DNA of 64,000 nt from Paenibacillus aurantius (GTDB lineage Bacteria > Bacillota > Bacilli > Paenibacillales > NBRC-103111), in NCBI RefSeq assembly GCF_032268605.1, contig NZ_CP130318.1, positions 2,638,001 through 2,702,000 on the forward strand, written 5' to 3'. Below are positions 10,262-20,806 of the stretch, piece after piece; position 1 is the stretch's first letter; the number at the start of each line of letters is the position of its first letter. The translations under genes were made by a program, and so were the position numbers. The notes beneath the pieces are model-generated. The model was not told the DNA's origin, searched no databases, and was given only the letters and a program-made list of their open reading frames with translations.

Positions 10262-10296
10262 TAGTACTTCATCTTTGGTGAAGTGCTATTTTTTTT
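10262..10296 (+). terminator. Rho-independent terminator after rpmF
   Basis: A 10-bp stem (10262-10271 with 10279-10288, one G-U), a 7-base loop and eight T. Confidence 0.9.
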
Positions 10297-10332
10297 GCCT
10301 TTTCTTTTGAGAAGGAATTCTATATACTCAGT

Positions 10333-10349
10333 TTAGTACCAGGTCATAG
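10333..10349 (+). promoter_or_regulatory. Candidate FapR operator
   Basis: TTAGTACCAGGTCATAG has a perfect left half (TTAGTACC) and a degenerate right half of the 17-bp palindrome known for FapR. It lies 34 bases before fapR, overlapping the likely promoter region, as expected for autoregulation. Confidence 0.55.
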
Positions 10350-10382
10350 CATTATCCGAGCCTATTATGATAGCAAAAGGCG

Positions 10383-10988
10383 GTGCCCGTTATCGAACGT
10401 CTACCTAAGAGGCAGCGCCAGCAGCAGCTGGCGAAGGTGATTGAAGAGAATCCTTTCGTCACCGACGAAGAGTTGACCAAACGGTTTACCGTAAGCATTC
10501 AAACCGTCCGCCTCGACCGGATGGAACTCGGAATTCCGGAGCTGCGCGAGAGGCTTAAGCTTATGGCGGAACAAAGCTACGATCAAGTCCGTTCCCTTCC
10601 TCTGCATGAGGTTATCGGGGACGTCATCGACCTTCAGCTTAACAAAAGCGGAATCTCGCTTTTTGAAATACGCGAGGAGCATGTCTTCTCCCGAACCAAA
10701 ATTGCGCGGGGGCACCATATTTTCTCCCAGGCGAATTCGCTCGCCGTGGCTGTCATCAATGATGAAATCGCTCTGACCGCCTCGGCGGATATCCGGTTTA
10801 TCCGGTCGATCCGCCTGCAGGAGAAATGCGTGGCCAAAGCCTATGTGCGGTCGGTCTCGAAGGGCAAGGCTAAGGTAGAAGTTTTTACGTACGTTAACGA
10901 CGAACTCGTTTTCCAAGGAAACTTTATTATTTATCACTCCAAGAACCGGGGAGAAGGAGGCGGAGACAGTCATGCGGATAGCGATTGA
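10383..10988 (+). CDS. fapR: Fatty acid biosynthesis transcriptional repressor FapR
   Basis: A 201-residue regulator: an N-terminal DeoR-like helix-turn-helix (about residues 26-48, with VTDEELTKRFTVSIQTVRLDR), a linker, and a C-terminal hot-dog domain that binds malonyl-CoA. When malonyl-CoA is high FapR leaves its operators and the fab and pls genes are expressed. It heads the lipid operon and overlaps plsX by 17 bases. The start is a GTG with a weak, closely spaced AAAAGG, so the exact N-terminus is less certain than the gene. Confidence 0.93.
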   Translation: MPVIERLPKRQRQQQLAKVIEENPFVTDEELTKRFTVSIQTVRLDRMELGIPELRERLKLMAEQSYDQVRSLPLHEVIGDVIDLQLNKSGISLFEIREEHVFSRTKIARGHHIFSQANSLAVAVINDEIALTASADIRFIRSIRLQEKCVAKAYVRSVSKGKAKVEVFTYVNDELVFQGNFIIYHSKNRGEGGGDSHADSD

Positions 10989-11961
10989 TGCTATGGGCGG
11001 GGACCGGGCTCCTCAAGCGGTAGTGGAGGGAGCGCTCCTGGCCGCAAAGGAGTGGCAGGATACCGAGCTCATTCTGGTGGGCGATTCCGCCACCCTGGAG
11101 CCGCTTCTCCGGGACAAGCCGGCCCATGTAAGCCTTCATCATGCAGCGGAAGTCATTGATGCGGAGGACGAACCGGTTAAGGCGGTGCGCCGCAAGAAAG
11201 ACGCTTCCATGGTGGTGGCGGGCCGTCTCGTCCGGGAGAAAGCGGCGGACGCCATGATCTCGGCCGGGAACACCGGCGCCCTTATGGCCACCGGTCTGCT
11301 GGTGGTCGGGCGGATCCGCGGCATCGACCGGCCGGCCCTGGCGCCGATGATCCCGACGCTCGACGGCAGCGGAGTGCTGGCGCTTGATCTGGGAGCCAAC
11401 ATGGACGCTTCACCCGAGAACCTGCTCCAGTACGCCATCATGGGCAGCCTGTACCGAAACAAGGTGCACGGGATCGGGAAGCCTCGGGTAGGCCTGCTGA
11501 ATGTAGGCACGGAGGAGAAGAAGGGAAATGAGCTGACCAAAGCGGCTTTTCCCTTGCTCGCGGAAGCTCCGATCCACTTTGTGGGTAACGTGGAAGCCCG
11601 CGATGTGCTGCAGGCGGAATGCGACGTGCTCGTGTGCGACGGCTTTGTCGGCAATATTCTTCTGAAGTCTCTCGAGGGGACGGCGGAAGCAATATTCGGG
11701 GTGTTGAAGCAGGAGTTCACCCGAAGCCTGACGACCAAGCTGGCGGCGGCCGTCCTGGCCCCCGGGCTCCGCAGCTTCAAGAAGAAGCTGGATTACACCG
11801 AGCACGGCGGCGCCCCTCTGCTTGGAATCGACGGCCTGGTGCTGAAGAGCCACGGCTCCTCGGACGCCAATGCCATCAAGAATGCGGTGCGTCAGGCGAG
11901 AACGGCGCTCGCCGGTCGTCTGGTGGAAGCCATATCAAGTGAAATCAGCAGTGGAAAGTGA
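10972..11961 (+). CDS. plsX: Phosphate acyltransferase PlsX
   Basis: A 329-residue enzyme converting acyl-ACP and phosphate to acyl-phosphate, the donor for PlsY in phospholipid synthesis. The opening [20 protein letters not shown] and [10 protein letters not shown]-like motif [16 protein letters not shown] are family signatures. It overlaps fapR at its start and is closely followed by fabH (10 bases), consistent with one operon. GGAGAAGGAGGCGG lies upstream of the ATG. Confidence 0.96.
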   Translation: MRIAIDAMGGDRAPQAVVEGALLAAKEWQDTELILVGDSATLEPLLRDKPAHVSLHHAAEVIDAEDEPVKAVRRKKDASMVVAGRLVREKAADAMISAGNTGALMATGLLVVGRIRGIDRPALAPMIPTLDGSGVLALDLGANMDASPENLLQYAIMGSLYRNKVHGIGKPRVGLLNVGTEEKKGNELTKAAFPLLAEAPIHFVGNVEARDVLQAECDVLVCDGFVGNILLKSLEGTAEAIFGVLKQEFTRSLTTKLAAAVLAPGLRSFKKKLDYTEHGGAPLLGIDGLVLKSHGSSDANAIKNAVRQARTALAGRLVEAISSEISSGK

Positions 11962-11971
11962 GTTGTGGGGA

Positions 11972-12958
11972 ATGAAACTAACACCTGTGGGAATTCTGGG
12001 CTCGGGCAAATACGTGCCGGAGCGCGTTCTGACCAATTTCGATCTCGAGCAGATGGTGGAAACCAATGACGAATGGATCCGGACCCGGACGGGAATAAGC
12101 GAGAGAAGGCTGGCGTCCGCCGAGGAGGCCTCGTCCGATCTGGCTTATCACGCTTCGGTGATTGCGCTTGAGCGGGCGGGCGTCAAGCCGGAGGAGATCG
12201 ACCTGATCGTGGTGGCGACGGTGACGCCGGATATGGCGTTTCCTTCCACGGCGTGTCACCTTCAAGCGAAGCTCGGGGCGAAGAAGGCGGCGGCCTTTGA
12301 TTTGTCCGCCGCCTGCTCGGGCTTCATCTACGGTCTCGCGAATGCCGCCAACTTCATTGCCACGGGTACCTATAAATACGCCTTGGTGGTAGGAGCGGAA
12401 TGCTTATCGAAAATTACCGATTATACGGACCGGAATACGTGCATCCTGTTCGGCGACGGCGCTGGCGCCGTCGTCATCGGCCCGGTGGAGGAAGGACGCG
12501 GCTTCCAGTCCTTCGAGCTCGGGGCAGACGGCACGGGTGCCGACCTGCTTAAGATCAGCGGAGGCGGCTCCCGCTGCCCGGCTTCGCCGGATAGCTTGGA
12601 GGGCAAGCAGCATTTTATCCAGATGGCGGGCAGTGAGGTATTCAAGTTCGCGGTGAGGATTATGGGCAATGCGGCCGAGGAGGCCCTGCGGAAAGCGGGC
12701 CGGGACAAGTCGGACATCGACCTGCTGGTCCCGCATCAAGCCAACATCCGGATTATCCAAGCATCGCTTAACCGGCTGGATCTTCCGGAGGAGAAGTGCA
12801 TGATCAATCTGAACAAATACGGGAACGTTTCGGCGGCGTCCATCCCGATCGCTCTGGCAGAAGCCGTAGAGGAAGGGCGCGTGAAGGAAGGCGACTGCCT
12901 GGTGCTGGTCGGCTTCGGCGGCGGCCTCACCTGGGGCGCGTCGGTTCTCATCTGGTAA
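11972..12958 (+). CDS. fabH: Beta-ketoacyl-ACP synthase III
   Basis: A 328-residue condensing enzyme that starts fatty acid synthesis by joining a short or branched acyl-CoA to malonyl-ACP. The catalytic triad is visible: Cys115 in LSAACSGF, His255 in VPHQAN and Asn285 in YGNVSAAS. The ATG at 11972 has GTGGGGA just upstream and gives the normal N-terminus; a longer form would overlap plsX extensively. In Gram-positive relatives this enzyme favours branched primers, which cannot be judged from sequence alone. Confidence 0.96.
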   Translation: MKLTPVGILGSGKYVPERVLTNFDLEQMVETNDEWIRTRTGISERRLASAEEASSDLAYHASVIALERAGVKPEEIDLIVVATVTPDMAFPSTACHLQAKLGAKKAAAFDLSAACSGFIYGLANAANFIATGTYKYALVVGAECLSKITDYTDRNTCILFGDGAGAVVIGPVEEGRGFQSFELGADGTGADLLKISGGGSRCPASPDSLEGKQHFIQMAGSEVFKFAVRIMGNAAEEALRKAGRDKSDIDLLVPHQANIRIIQASLNRLDLPEEKCMINLNKYGNVSAASIPIALAEAVEEGRVKEGDCLVLVGFGGGLTWGASVLIW

Positions 12959-12994
12959 GGAAAACGCACGAAAGAAGGGAGACGGCAAGAACAC

Positions 12995-13921
12995 ATGGGA
13001 AAAGTGGCATTTGTTTTTCCGGGCCAGGGAGCCCAGGCCGTCGGGATGGGGAAGGACGTTTACGACAGTCATCCCGGGGCTAAAGAAATCTTTGAACGGG
13101 CGGACGCAGCGCTCGGCTTCCCGCTTTCGGAGCTTATTTTTAACGGGCCGGACGAGGAGCTGAAGCAGACCTATAACACCCAGCCGGCTCTGCTCACGAC
13201 AAGCGTGGCTATTCTGGAGGCACTGAAGGACAAAGGGATCGAGCCGTCTTACACCGCTGGTCACAGCTTGGGCGAATACAGCGCTTTGGTGGCGGCCGGC
13301 GCTTTGACCTTCGAGGATGCCGTCCGGACGGTCCGTTCCCGCGGAGAGTTCATGGAGCAGGCGGTTCCGGGCGGACAGGGGGCCATGGCGGCCGTTCTCG
13401 GCGCGGAGCGGGAGGCGTTGGCGGACTTCTGCGCCAGGGTAAGTGCGGAAACAGGCACAGTGGAGCTCGCCAATGTCAACTGCCCGGGCCAAATCGTCAT
13501 CTCGGGCAGCCGGGAAGGGGTCCAGGCCGTTGCGGAGCGAGGGAAGGAAATCGGAGCGAAACGGGTGATTCCGCTTGAAGTAAGCGGCCCGTTCCATTCC
13601 TCTCTCATGAAGCCGGCGGCGGGCAAGCTGGCGGAAGTTCTGGCGGGGATCGAAGTGAAACAGGCTGCCGTTCCGGTTGTCGCTAACGTGACGGCGGAGC
13701 CGGTGGAGGATCCTGAGCAGATTCGCCGGCTCCTTACGGAGCAGGTCTACTCTCCCGTCCTTTGGGAGGACAGCGTCAAGTGGCTTATCGCTCAAGGAGT
13801 CGATACCTTTGTGGAGATCGGTTCGGGAACCGTTCTGGCCGGCCTAATTAAGAAAATCGATAAGAGTGTTAAGGTCCTATCGGTCAACAGCCGCGAAGCG
13901 GTCGAGAGCTTATCGCTGTAA
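12995..13921 (+). CDS. fabD: Malonyl-CoA:ACP transacylase
   Basis: A 308-residue transacylase loading malonyl groups onto acyl carrier protein. The nucleophile Ser91 lies in GHSLGE (residues 89-94), the catalytic His202 in SGPFHSSLM, and the N-terminal [14 protein letters not shown] is characteristic. It lies 36 bases after fabH and 37 bases before fabG in the same operon. The start has AGAAGGGAGAC upstream. Confidence 0.96.
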   Translation: MGKVAFVFPGQGAQAVGMGKDVYDSHPGAKEIFERADAALGFPLSELIFNGPDEELKQTYNTQPALLTTSVAILEALKDKGIEPSYTAGHSLGEYSALVAAGALTFEDAVRTVRSRGEFMEQAVPGGQGAMAAVLGAEREALADFCARVSAETGTVELANVNCPGQIVISGSREGVQAVAERGKEIGAKRVIPLEVSGPFHSSLMKPAAGKLAEVLAGIEVKQAAVPVVANVTAEPVEDPEQIRRLLTEQVYSPVLWEDSVKWLIAQGVDTFVEIGSGTVLAGLIKKIDKSVKVLSVNSREAVESLSL

Positions 13922-13958
13922 CGAGAAGCGTAATCATGTGGAGAAGGAGGCGGAATAC

Positions 13959-14699
13959 ATGCTTACAGGAAAAACCGCGCTGGTCACCGGCGCCTCAAGG
14001 GGCATCGGCCGCGCCATCGCGCTAGGCTTGGCGGAAGCCGGAGCGGACGTTGCCGTCAACTACGCCGGCAGCGAGAGCGCAGCGGAGGCGGTCGTCCGGG
14101 AAATTGAGGCGATGGGCCGCCGGGCATTCAAGATTCAAGCCAACGTAGCCGATTCCGGCCAGGTGGACGAGATGGTCAAGCAGACGCTGGAAGCGTTTGG
14201 CCGTCTTGACATTTTGGTGAATAACGCCGGGATTACGCGGGATAATTTAATCATGCGCATGAAGGAAGAGGAATTCGATGACGTCATCGCCACGAACCTG
14301 AAGGGCGTGTTTAACTGCCTGAAGGCCGTTACGCGTCCGATGATGAAGCAGCGGTACGGGCGGATCATCAACATCTCCTCCGTGGTGGGGGCACTCGGCA
14401 ACCCCGGACAAGCCAACTACGTGGCGGCCAAGGCGGGCGTTATCGGCCTGACCAAGTCCGCGGCGAAAGAGCTTGCCTCCAGGGGCATTACCGTCAATGC
14501 GGTGGCTCCCGGCTTTATCGTCACCGACATGACCGACAAGATGACGGAGGAAGCCAAAGCGGCCATGATCGGCATGATCCCGCTGGCCCGCCTCGGACAG
14601 CCGGAGGATATTGCCAAGGCCGTCAGGTTTCTGGCATCCGACGACGCCTCTTACATGACCGGACAGACGGTTCATATAGACGGCGGCATGTACATGTAA
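13959..14699 (+). CDS. fabG: 3-oxoacyl-ACP reductase
   Basis: A 246-residue short-chain dehydrogenase reducing 3-oxoacyl-ACP with [13 protein letters not shown] (residues 10-17) binds the cofactor, NNAG is at 88-91, and the catalytic Ser141, Tyr154 and Lys158 lie in NISSVVG and NYVAAKAG. The ATG at 13959 follows GAAGGAGGCGG; the longer reading from 13866 would overlap fabD. It is the only fabG in the window and sits in the standard fab order. Confidence 0.96.
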   Translation: MLTGKTALVTGASRGIGRAIALGLAEAGADVAVNYAGSESAAEAVVREIEAMGRRAFKIQANVADSGQVDEMVKQTLEAFGRLDILVNNAGITRDNLIMRMKEEEFDDVIATNLKGVFNCLKAVTRPMMKQRYGRIINISSVVGALGNPGQANYVAAKAGVIGLTKSAAKELASRGITVNAVAPGFIVTDMTDKMTEEAKAAMIGMIPLARLGQPEDIAKAVRFLASDDASYMTGQTVHIDGGMYM

Positions 14700-14774
14700 C
14701 GGTCCGTTTAGGAGTCCCAAAAGCCCTATATCCTGCGGTTTGGAAAGCTTTTTGGAGCCTGTCCCGGTTGGCTA

Positions 14775-14803
14775 TGGAAATTATGAATCAATTCTCGTAT
14801 AAT
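14775..14803 (+). promoter_or_regulatory. Possible internal promoter for acpP
   Basis: TGGAAA (14775-14780), a 17-base spacer and a perfect TATAAT (14798-14803), 21 bases before the acpP start. It would let acyl carrier protein be made at higher level than the rest of the operon. Confidence 0.5.
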
Positions 14804-14824
14804 ACCAAAGAGGAGGTGAACCGG

Positions 14825-15058
14825 ATGTCCGATGTTTTGGATCGTGTTAAGCGAATTGTCATCGATCGCCTCGGGGTGGAAGAGTCTGAAGTTACCCTCG
14901 AAGCATCGTTTAAAGATGATTTGGGGGCCGATTCCTTGGATGTAGTGGAATTGGTTATGGAACTTGAAGATGAGTTTGATATGGAGATCTCCGACGAAGA
15001 TGCAGAGAAAATTACGACTGTGGGAGAAGTAGTAAATTACATACAATCTCATACGTAA
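14825..15058 (+). CDS. acpP: Acyl carrier protein
   Basis: A 77-residue acidic protein carrying growing acyl chains on a phosphopantetheine arm. The attachment Ser37 is in [12 protein letters not shown]. The ATG at 14825 has AGAGGAGGTGAA seven bases upstream, far better than the longer ATG at 14768. A 125-base gap after fabG holds a TATAAT, and a weak hairpin follows the gene, so it may be transcribed both with the operon and alone. Confidence 0.97.
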   Translation: MSDVLDRVKRIVIDRLGVEESEVTLEASFKDDLGADSLDVVELVMELEDEFDMEISDEDAEKITTVGEVVNYIQSHT

Positions 15059-15061
15059 GAA

Positions 15062-15091
15062 CAGAGTCCCGTTGGTTACGACGGGACTTCT
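15062..15091 (+). terminator. Weak hairpin after acpP
   Basis: A 7-bp core stem (15066-15072 with 15081-15087) with an 8-base loop but only a broken T-rich tail. It is probably a partial terminator or processing site inside the operon. Confidence 0.4.
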
Positions 15092-15148
15092 CCTCATTAA
15101 GATAGAATAATCGGACGCTATACGGTCTCGGATATAGAGGTGAATTCA

Positions 15149-16393
15149 ATGGTACAACGTGTCGTGATAACAGGAATGGGAGTCATGACCTCTCTGGGGA
15201 AAGACCTGGAGACGTTCTGGGCAAGCCTTATGGAAGGCAAGTCCGGTGTTTCTCTCGTGGAAAGCTTCGACGTAAGCGAATACCCTACGCGCATCGCGGC
15301 GGAGATCAAAGATTTCAACCCGGAAGACTACATGGACAAAAGGGAAGCCCGCCGCATGGACCGTTTCGTTCAATTTGCCGTTGTGGCAAGCGAGAAGGCG
15401 CTCCAAGACGCCGGTCTGAACGTTAAGGAAGATACGGATCCGGAACGCGTCGGCGTCTATATCGGGTCGGGCATCGGCGGATTGAGAACCTGGGAGGAGC
15501 AGCACAAAATTCTCCTCGAGAAAGGACCGAAACGCGTAAGCCCTTTCTTCATTCCGATGATGATCGCGAACATGGCATCCGGGCAGGTTTCGATGAATAC
15601 GGGCGCTAAGGGACCGAACAGCACATCGGTGACGGCTTGCGCCACCGGAACTCATTCCATCGGCGATTCCTTCCGGCTCATTCAGCACGGGGATGCGGAT
15701 GTCATGATTTGCGGCGGTGCGGAAGCGACCATCAGCCCGACCGGGATGGCCGGGTTCTGTGCCCTAAGGGCGATGTCCACCCGCAACGACGAGCCCGAGA
15801 AAGCGAGCCGCCCGTTCGACGTGGACCGCGATGGATTCGTCATGGGCGAAGGCGCAGGAATTCTCGTGCTGGAATCGCTTGAGCACGCACAGAAGCGGGG
15901 AGCGAGAATCTATGCCGAGGTCGTGGGCTATGGAATGAGCGCGGATGCCCATCACATGACCGATCCGTCACCGGGTGGGGAAGGTGCGGCCCGCTGTATG
16001 AAGAAGGCGATGAAGGATGCCGGACTTCAGCCGGAGGACGTCGATTACATCAACGCCCACGGAACTTCGACGGGGGTCGGCGACAAAGGCGAAACGGATG
16101 CGGTTAAGTCCGTATTCGGCGAGCAGGCGTACAAGGTACCGGTCAGCTCGACGAAATCGATGACCGGCCATCTGCTTGGAGCCGCTGGAGGCGTGGAGGC
16201 CGTTATCTGCGGATTGACGATCGTGAATGGGATTATTCCTCCGACGATCAACCTGGATAACCCGGATCCGGAATGCGACCTGGACTACGTCCCGCACAAA
16301 CCGCGCCAAGCGGACGTGGAGGTGGCCATGTCCAATTCCTTCGGATTCGGCGGCCACAACGCGACGATCATCCTGAAAAGGTTCGAGGCGTAA
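15149..16393 (+). CDS. fabF: Beta-ketoacyl-ACP synthase II
   Basis: A 414-residue condensing enzyme extending acyl-ACP chains. The Cys-His-His triad is present: Cys164 in [12 protein letters not shown], His304 in [11 protein letters not shown] and His341 in [18 protein letters not shown] lies six bases before the ATG at 15149, which is preferred to the GTG at 15140. rnc begins four bases after its stop, indicating co-transcription. Confidence 0.96.
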   Translation: MVQRVVITGMGVMTSLGKDLETFWASLMEGKSGVSLVESFDVSEYPTRIAAEIKDFNPEDYMDKREARRMDRFVQFAVVASEKALQDAGLNVKEDTDPERVGVYIGSGIGGLRTWEEQHKILLEKGPKRVSPFFIPMMIANMASGQVSMNTGAKGPNSTSVTACATGTHSIGDSFRLIQHGDADVMICGGAEATISPTGMAGFCALRAMSTRNDEPEKASRPFDVDRDGFVMGEGAGILVLESLEHAQKRGARIYAEVVGYGMSADAHHMTDPSPGGEGAARCMKKAMKDAGLQPEDVDYINAHGTSTGVGDKGETDAVKSVFGEQAYKVPVSSTKSMTGHLLGAAGGVEAVICGLTIVNGIIPPTINLDNPDPECDLDYVPHKPRQADVEVAMSNSFGFGGHNATIILKRFEA

Positions 16394-16397
16394 TCCG

Positions 16398-17096
16398 ATG
16401 AACCGCGACTTGAAGCAGCTTCAGGCGCAGCTCGGTATCCGCTTCAAAGACCCGTCGCTTTTGAGGCAGGCCTTCACCCATTCTTCCTATGTGAATGAGA
16501 ATCGAATCTCCGGCAACAAGGATAACGAGCGCCTGGAGTTTCTGGGCGACGCCGTTCTGGAATTGACCGTTTCCGAGTATCTGTACGACTTGCATCCCGG
16601 CCGGTCCGAAGGAGAACTCACCAAGCTTAGGGCTTCCATCGTATGTGAGCCTTCGCTCGTGATCTTTGCCGAAGAGCTGGAGTTTGGGCGCTTTGTCCTT
16701 CTGGGCAAAGGGGAAGAGCTGACGGGGGGACGAACGCGGCCGGCGCTGCTTGCCGATGTGTTCGAATCGTTCATCGGGGCCCTCTATCTGGACCAGGGGC
16801 TCGAGGCGGTTAAAGCGTTCCTCCAGAAGATCCTGTTTCCGAAGATATCGACAGACGGCAAGCCCCAAATCGTCGATTACAAAACCCGTCTTCAGGAGCA
16901 TACCCAGCAGCATGGCCTGGGCACGCTCGAATACCGCATTGTCGAGGAGCGCGGACCCGCCCACGAGAAGGAATTCGTTTCCGAGGTCTGGATGGAAGAC
17001 GGCCTCCTCGGCAGGGGCAGCGGACGCAGCAAGAAAGAAGCGGAGCAGCAGGCAGCGGAACGGGCGCTTGCCAAGCTCCAGGTGAAGGCCAAATAG
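16398..17096 (+). CDS. rnc: Ribonuclease III
   Basis: A 232-residue double-strand-specific endoribonuclease that processes rRNA precursors and structured mRNAs. The signature [14 protein letters not shown] (residues 43-56) holds acidic catalytic residues and a C-terminal double-stranded RNA-binding domain occupies about residues 160-230. The order fabF-rnc-smc-ftsY is that of B. subtilis. A long hairpin follows, separating it from smc. Confidence 0.95.
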   Translation: MNRDLKQLQAQLGIRFKDPSLLRQAFTHSSYVNENRISGNKDNERLEFLGDAVLELTVSEYLYDLHPGRSEGELTKLRASIVCEPSLVIFAEELEFGRFVLLGKGEELTGGRTRPALLADVFESFIGALYLDQGLEAVKAFLQKILFPKISTDGKPQIVDYKTRLQEHTQQHGLGTLEYRIVEERGPAHEKEFVSEVWMEDGLLGRGSGRSKKEAEQQAAERALAKLQVKAK

Positions 17097-17106
17097 GCTG
17101 TTGAGC

Positions 17107-17156
17107 AAGAGGGCAGACCGCCTGAATTCGGGCGGACTTTCTGCTCTCTTTTCTTT
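17107..17156 (+). terminator. Terminator-like long hairpin after rnc
   Basis: Arms starting AAGAGGGCAGA pair with TCTGCTCTCTT around an inner CCGCC/GGCGG stem with a 4-base bulge; the tail is T-rich (TTTTCTTTG). Confidence 0.6.
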
Positions 17157-17222
17157 GATTGGCAAGGGTCCTTCCCTTTTGAGCGGATGGGCGTTATGTT
17201 ACAATATGGTTGAGGTGAGTCC

Positions 17223-20200
17223 ATGTTTTTAAAAAGGATTGAGCTGGCAGGGTTTAAATCCTTTGCCGACAAAACGGAGCTGGAATTCGTCCAGGGCATA
17301 ACAGCCGTCGTCGGACCGAACGGAAGCGGCAAAAGCAACATTTCCGACGGAATCCGCTGGGTGCTCGGCGAACAGAGCGCCCGAAGCCTGCGCGGCGGCA
17401 AGATGGAGGATGTTATTTTTGCCGGTAGCGATGCGAGAAGGGCCGTTAACTACGGGGAAGTCTCGCTCACGCTCGAGAACGGCGATCACGCCCTGCCTCT
17501 GGATTTCAGCGAGGTGACGGTTACCCGCCGGGTTCACCGGTCGGGGGACAGTGAATATTTTATCAACAAGCAGGCCTGCCGCCTGAAGGACATCACCGAG
17601 CTGTTCATGGATACGGGCATTGGGAAAGAAGCCTATTCCATCATCGGGCAGGGCCGGATTGAAGAAATTCTCAGTACAAAATCGGAAGATCGACGGGGAA
17701 TTTTCGAGGAAGCCTCGGGGATCGTCAAATATAAATCGCGCAAGAAAGAAGCCGAGAAGCGGCTGAATGAAACCGAGCAGAACCTGCTGCGCATCCATGA
17801 TCTGGTCTCGGAGCTGGAGGACCAGATCGGTCCTCTTCGCGACCAGTCGGAGAAGGCCATTCGGTTCAAGGAACTGAAGGAAAAACTTAAGAACAGCGAA
17901 ATTTCCATGTATGTGTACCAGATCGAGCAGATTCACGCGAGCTGGACCGAAACGAATTCCCGCCTGTCTCAGCTAAGGAGCAAGCAAATGGAGCTCGGGG
18001 CGGTGGTCAACCAGCATGACGCCCATCTGGAGAAGCACCGCTGGGAAACCCGGCGTCTCGATGAGGAGCTGGAACGGCTCCAGCGGCTGCTGCTGCAGGT
18101 GAGCGAAGACTTCGAGAAATGCGAAGGACACGGGGAAGTGCTGAAGGAAAGACGTAAGAACCTGGCGGCGAACCGGGTTCAGCTGGAGCAGACCATTTCC
18201 TCGCAGGACAAGCGTCTTCAAGGCCAGCAGGCCGAGCTGGAGGAATACCAGAAGAAGATGGCTGAGCTGACGAAGCGTCTGGAGGACTACCAGGGGGCTT
18301 TGAAGGCGGAGGAGGAAAGTCTGCTTGGCGTGGTAGGGGGAATCAGCAGCGAGACGGAGGAGCGGTACAAAGGGGAACTCCTCGAGACGCTGAACGAGAC
18401 GGCCCAGGCCCGCAATGAGATCCGCTATACCGAGCAGCAGATCGAGACGCTTCTCCGAAGAAGCGAGCGGCTCGAGGAAGAGAAGGCCAAGTGGGCCGAG
18501 CAGAAGGACCGGCTCGTCCGCCGGCGGGCGGAGCTTAAGGAGAAACGGGAGGCGGCGGCTCAAGCCACCACCCGCATCCGCGAGGAGTACTCGGCCCTCC
18601 TGCAGGAGACCCGGACGAAGCAGAGCCTGGGAGAGGAAGCGATGGCCGCCCTCCGCAAATGGGAGCAGCGCCTCGATTCCCTTGTCTCCAGACGGGACAC
18701 CATGAAGGAAATGGCGAACGACTATGACGGCTTCCTGCAGGGAGTCAAGGAAGTGCTGAAGGCGAAGAACCGGCCGGACGGACTGCGCGGAATTCACGGC
18801 GCGGTCGCCGAGCTGGTGAGGGTTCCGGGCGAGGTGGAAACGGCTGTCGAGACCGCGCTCGGAGCGGCGCTGCAGAACGTTGTCGTGGACAACGAATCCG
18901 ACGGCCGTGCGGCCATTGCCTTCCTGAAGAAACGCCAGCTCGGACGGGCTACCTTCCTTCCGCTTGATGTTATCCGCGGCCGCTCCGTCAACGAGATGGA
19001 GCTGCGTTCGGCCCGGCAGGCCGACGGATTCGTCGGCGTTGGGGTGGATTTGGTTCAATTCGACGAGAAATACCGGCAAATTGTTTCGTCGCTTCTCAGT
19101 CATGTCATCATTGCCAAGACGCTGGAGGATGCGAACCACATCGCGGCGAAGTGCCAGTACCGGTACCGCGTGGTCACCTTGGAGGGAGACGTGGTCAATC
19201 CGGGGGGATCCATGACCGGAGGAAGTCAGCATCGCAAAGCGACCAGCCTGCTCAGCCGCCAGCGGCAGATCGACGAGATGGACAACGAGATCACCCAGAC
19301 GAGGAGGCAGCTTGAGCAGCTGCGCCAGAAGAGCCTTCAGCTTAAGCAGGAGCTGGCATCCCATGCCGAGCGGATCGAGCAGCTGCGCCAGGAGGGCGAA
19401 GCTAAGCGCATCGAGGAGCAGCAGTATGCGGCGGAGCTTAATCCGCTGGAAAACGAAGCAAGGAACACGGAAGATCATCTGGCCGTGCATCTGCAGGACC
19501 GGGATGCGTTGAAGGACGAAATCCGCGAGTTGACCGCCCGCAAGGAGGCGGCGGCTGAATCTCTTGCGAAGCTGCAGGCGAAGGAAGAGAAGCTGCAGCA
19601 GGCGATCCGCGCGGCGGAGCTTGCCCGCAAGGCAAGCGAATCCCAGAAGGAAGAGCTGCAGACCCAGCTCACCGAGCTGCGGGTCAAGACGGCGGCCGCT
19701 TCGCAGGAGCGCCAGTCGCTTGGCGATCAATACCGCCGTTTTCAGGCGGATTATGCCGTCTGGCAGACGGAGCTCGAGCAGAACCGCCGCCTACTGAAGC
19801 AGCTCAACCAGGACACCGAGCTGAATGAGCAGGAGAGCGTGCTTCATACGGAGAGGCTGAACGACCTCAAGATCAAGAAGCAGGATTATACGTCGCAGAC
19901 GGAGTTCAAGCGTGCCGAACGGACGGAGTGGCTGCGCAAGCTCGAGGAAGAGGAAAGCAAAACCCGCGAGCAGCGCAACGAGCTGAAAGAGGTGGAGGAA
20001 GAGCTTCACCAGACGGAGGTTCGGGTTAACCGGCTTGATGTGGAGCTCGACAACCTGCTCAAGAAGCTGTCCGAGGAGTACGAGCTGAGCTTCGAGCTCG
20101 CCAAACACCGCTACCCGGTTCCCGAGGATGTGGCGGGCACTCAGCTCCGCGTCAAAGAGATCCGACGGGAAATCTCCTCCCTCGGCGACGTGAACTTGGG

Positions 20201-20798
20201 TGCGATTGAGGAGTACAGCCGTGTAAGCGAGCGGTATGACTTCCTGAGCGGCCAGAAGGCCGATCTGATCGAGGCCAAAACGACGTTGTATCACGTCATC
20301 CGCGAGATGGACGAAGAGATGTCCAAGCGGTTCCACACGACGTTCGAGCAGATCCGCACGCACTTCGTCGTGGTCTTCGCCAAGCTGTTCGGCGGCGGCC
20401 GGGCCGACCTCATCCTGTCCGATCCCGACAGCCCGCTGGATACCGGCATCGAGATCGTTGCTCAGCCGCCCGGCAAGAAGCTGCAGAACCTGCAGCTGCT
20501 CTCGGGCGGCGAGCGGGCGCTGACGGCGATCGCGCTGCTCTTCTCGATTCTGCGCGTCAAGCCGGTGCCCTTCTGCGTGCTCGACGAGGTCGAAGCCGCG
20601 CTGGATGAGGCGAACGTCTCCCGCTTTGCCGAATACCTGCGCGAGTTCTCGCACGTCACGCAGTTCATCGTCGTCACGCACCGCAAGGGGACGATGGAGG
20701 AAGCCGACGTTCTGTACGGCGTCACCATGGAGGAGGGCGGCGTGTCCAAGCTTGTCTCCGTCCGCCTCGAGGAAGAAGAGGCGATTGTCTCGGCTTAA
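17223..20798 (+). CDS. smc: Chromosome segregation ATPase SMC
   Basis: A 1191-residue condensin subunit that works with ScpA and ScpB to organise and segregate the chromosome. Walker A GPNGSGKSN is at residues 31-39, two long coiled coils flank a hinge at about residues 510-660, and the ABC signature LSGGERALTAIALLFS lies near residue 1093 followed by Walker B CVLDEVEAALDEAN. Length matches the family. TGAGGTGAG precedes the ATG, with TACAAT (17200-17205) as a possible -10. The antiparallel coiled coil explains the long antisense reading frames here. Confidence 0.97.
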   Translation: MFLKRIELAGFKSFADKTELEFVQGITAVVGPNGSGKSNISDGIRWVLGEQSARSLRGGKMEDVIFAGSDARRAVNYGEVSLTLENGDHALPLDFSEVTVTRRVHRSGDSEYFINKQACRLKDITELFMDTGIGKEAYSIIGQGRIEEILSTKSEDRRGIFEEASGIVKYKSRKKEAEKRLNETEQNLLRIHDLVSELEDQIGPLRDQSEKAIRFKELKEKLKNSEISMYVYQIEQIHASWTETNSRLSQLRSKQMELGAVVNQHDAHLEKHRWETRRLDEELERLQRLLLQVSEDFEKCEGHGEVLKERRKNLAANRVQLEQTISSQDKRLQGQQAELEEYQKKMAELTKRLEDYQGALKAEEESLLGVVGGISSETEERYKGELLETLNETAQARNEIRYTEQQIETLLRRSERLEEEKAKWAEQKDRLVRRRAELKEKREAAAQATTRIREEYSALLQETRTKQSLGEEAMAALRKWEQRLDSLVSRRDTMKEMANDYDGFLQGVKEVLKAKNRPDGLRGIHGAVAELVRVPGEVETAVETALGAALQNVVVDNESDGRAAIAFLKKRQLGRATFLPLDVIRGRSVNEMELRSARQADGFVGVGVDLVQFDEKYRQIVSSLLSHVIIAKTLEDANHIAAKCQYRYRVVTLEGDVVNPGGSMTGGSQHRKATSLLSRQRQIDEMDNEITQTRRQLEQLRQKSLQLKQELASHAERIEQLRQEGEAKRIEEQQYAAELNPLENEARNTEDHLAVHLQDRDALKDEIRELTARKEAAAESLAKLQAKEEKLQQAIRAAELARKASESQKEELQTQLTELRVKTAAASQERQSLGDQYRRFQADYAVWQTELEQNRRLLKQLNQDTELNEQESVLHTERLNDLKIKKQDYTSQTEFKRAERTEWLRKLEEEESKTREQRNELKEVEEELHQTEVRVNRLDVELDNLLKKLSEEYELSFELAKHRYPVPEDVAGTQLRVKEIRREISSLGDVNLGAIEEYSRVSERYDFLSGQKADLIEAKTTLYHVIREMDEEMSKRFHTTFEQIRTHFVVVFAKLFGGGRADLILSDPDSPLDTGIEIVAQPPGKKLQNLQLLSGGERALTAIALLFSILRVKPVPFCVLDEVEAALDEANVSRFAEYLREFSHVTQFIVVTHRKGTMEEADVLYGVTMEEGGVSKLVSVRLEEEEAIVSA

Positions 20799-20806
20799 TA
20801 CATTAC

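Noticed and set aside
12404-13795. A 463-codon antisense frame across fabH and fabD
   Set aside because: Both sense genes are complete with all catalytic residues. The antisense translation has no recognisable domain and no start signal.
17973-19730. A 585-codon antisense frame inside smc
   Set aside because: It mirrors the coiled-coil coding region of smc, is extremely Leu/Arg-rich and has no ribosome binding site; it is a by-product of GC-rich codon bias.
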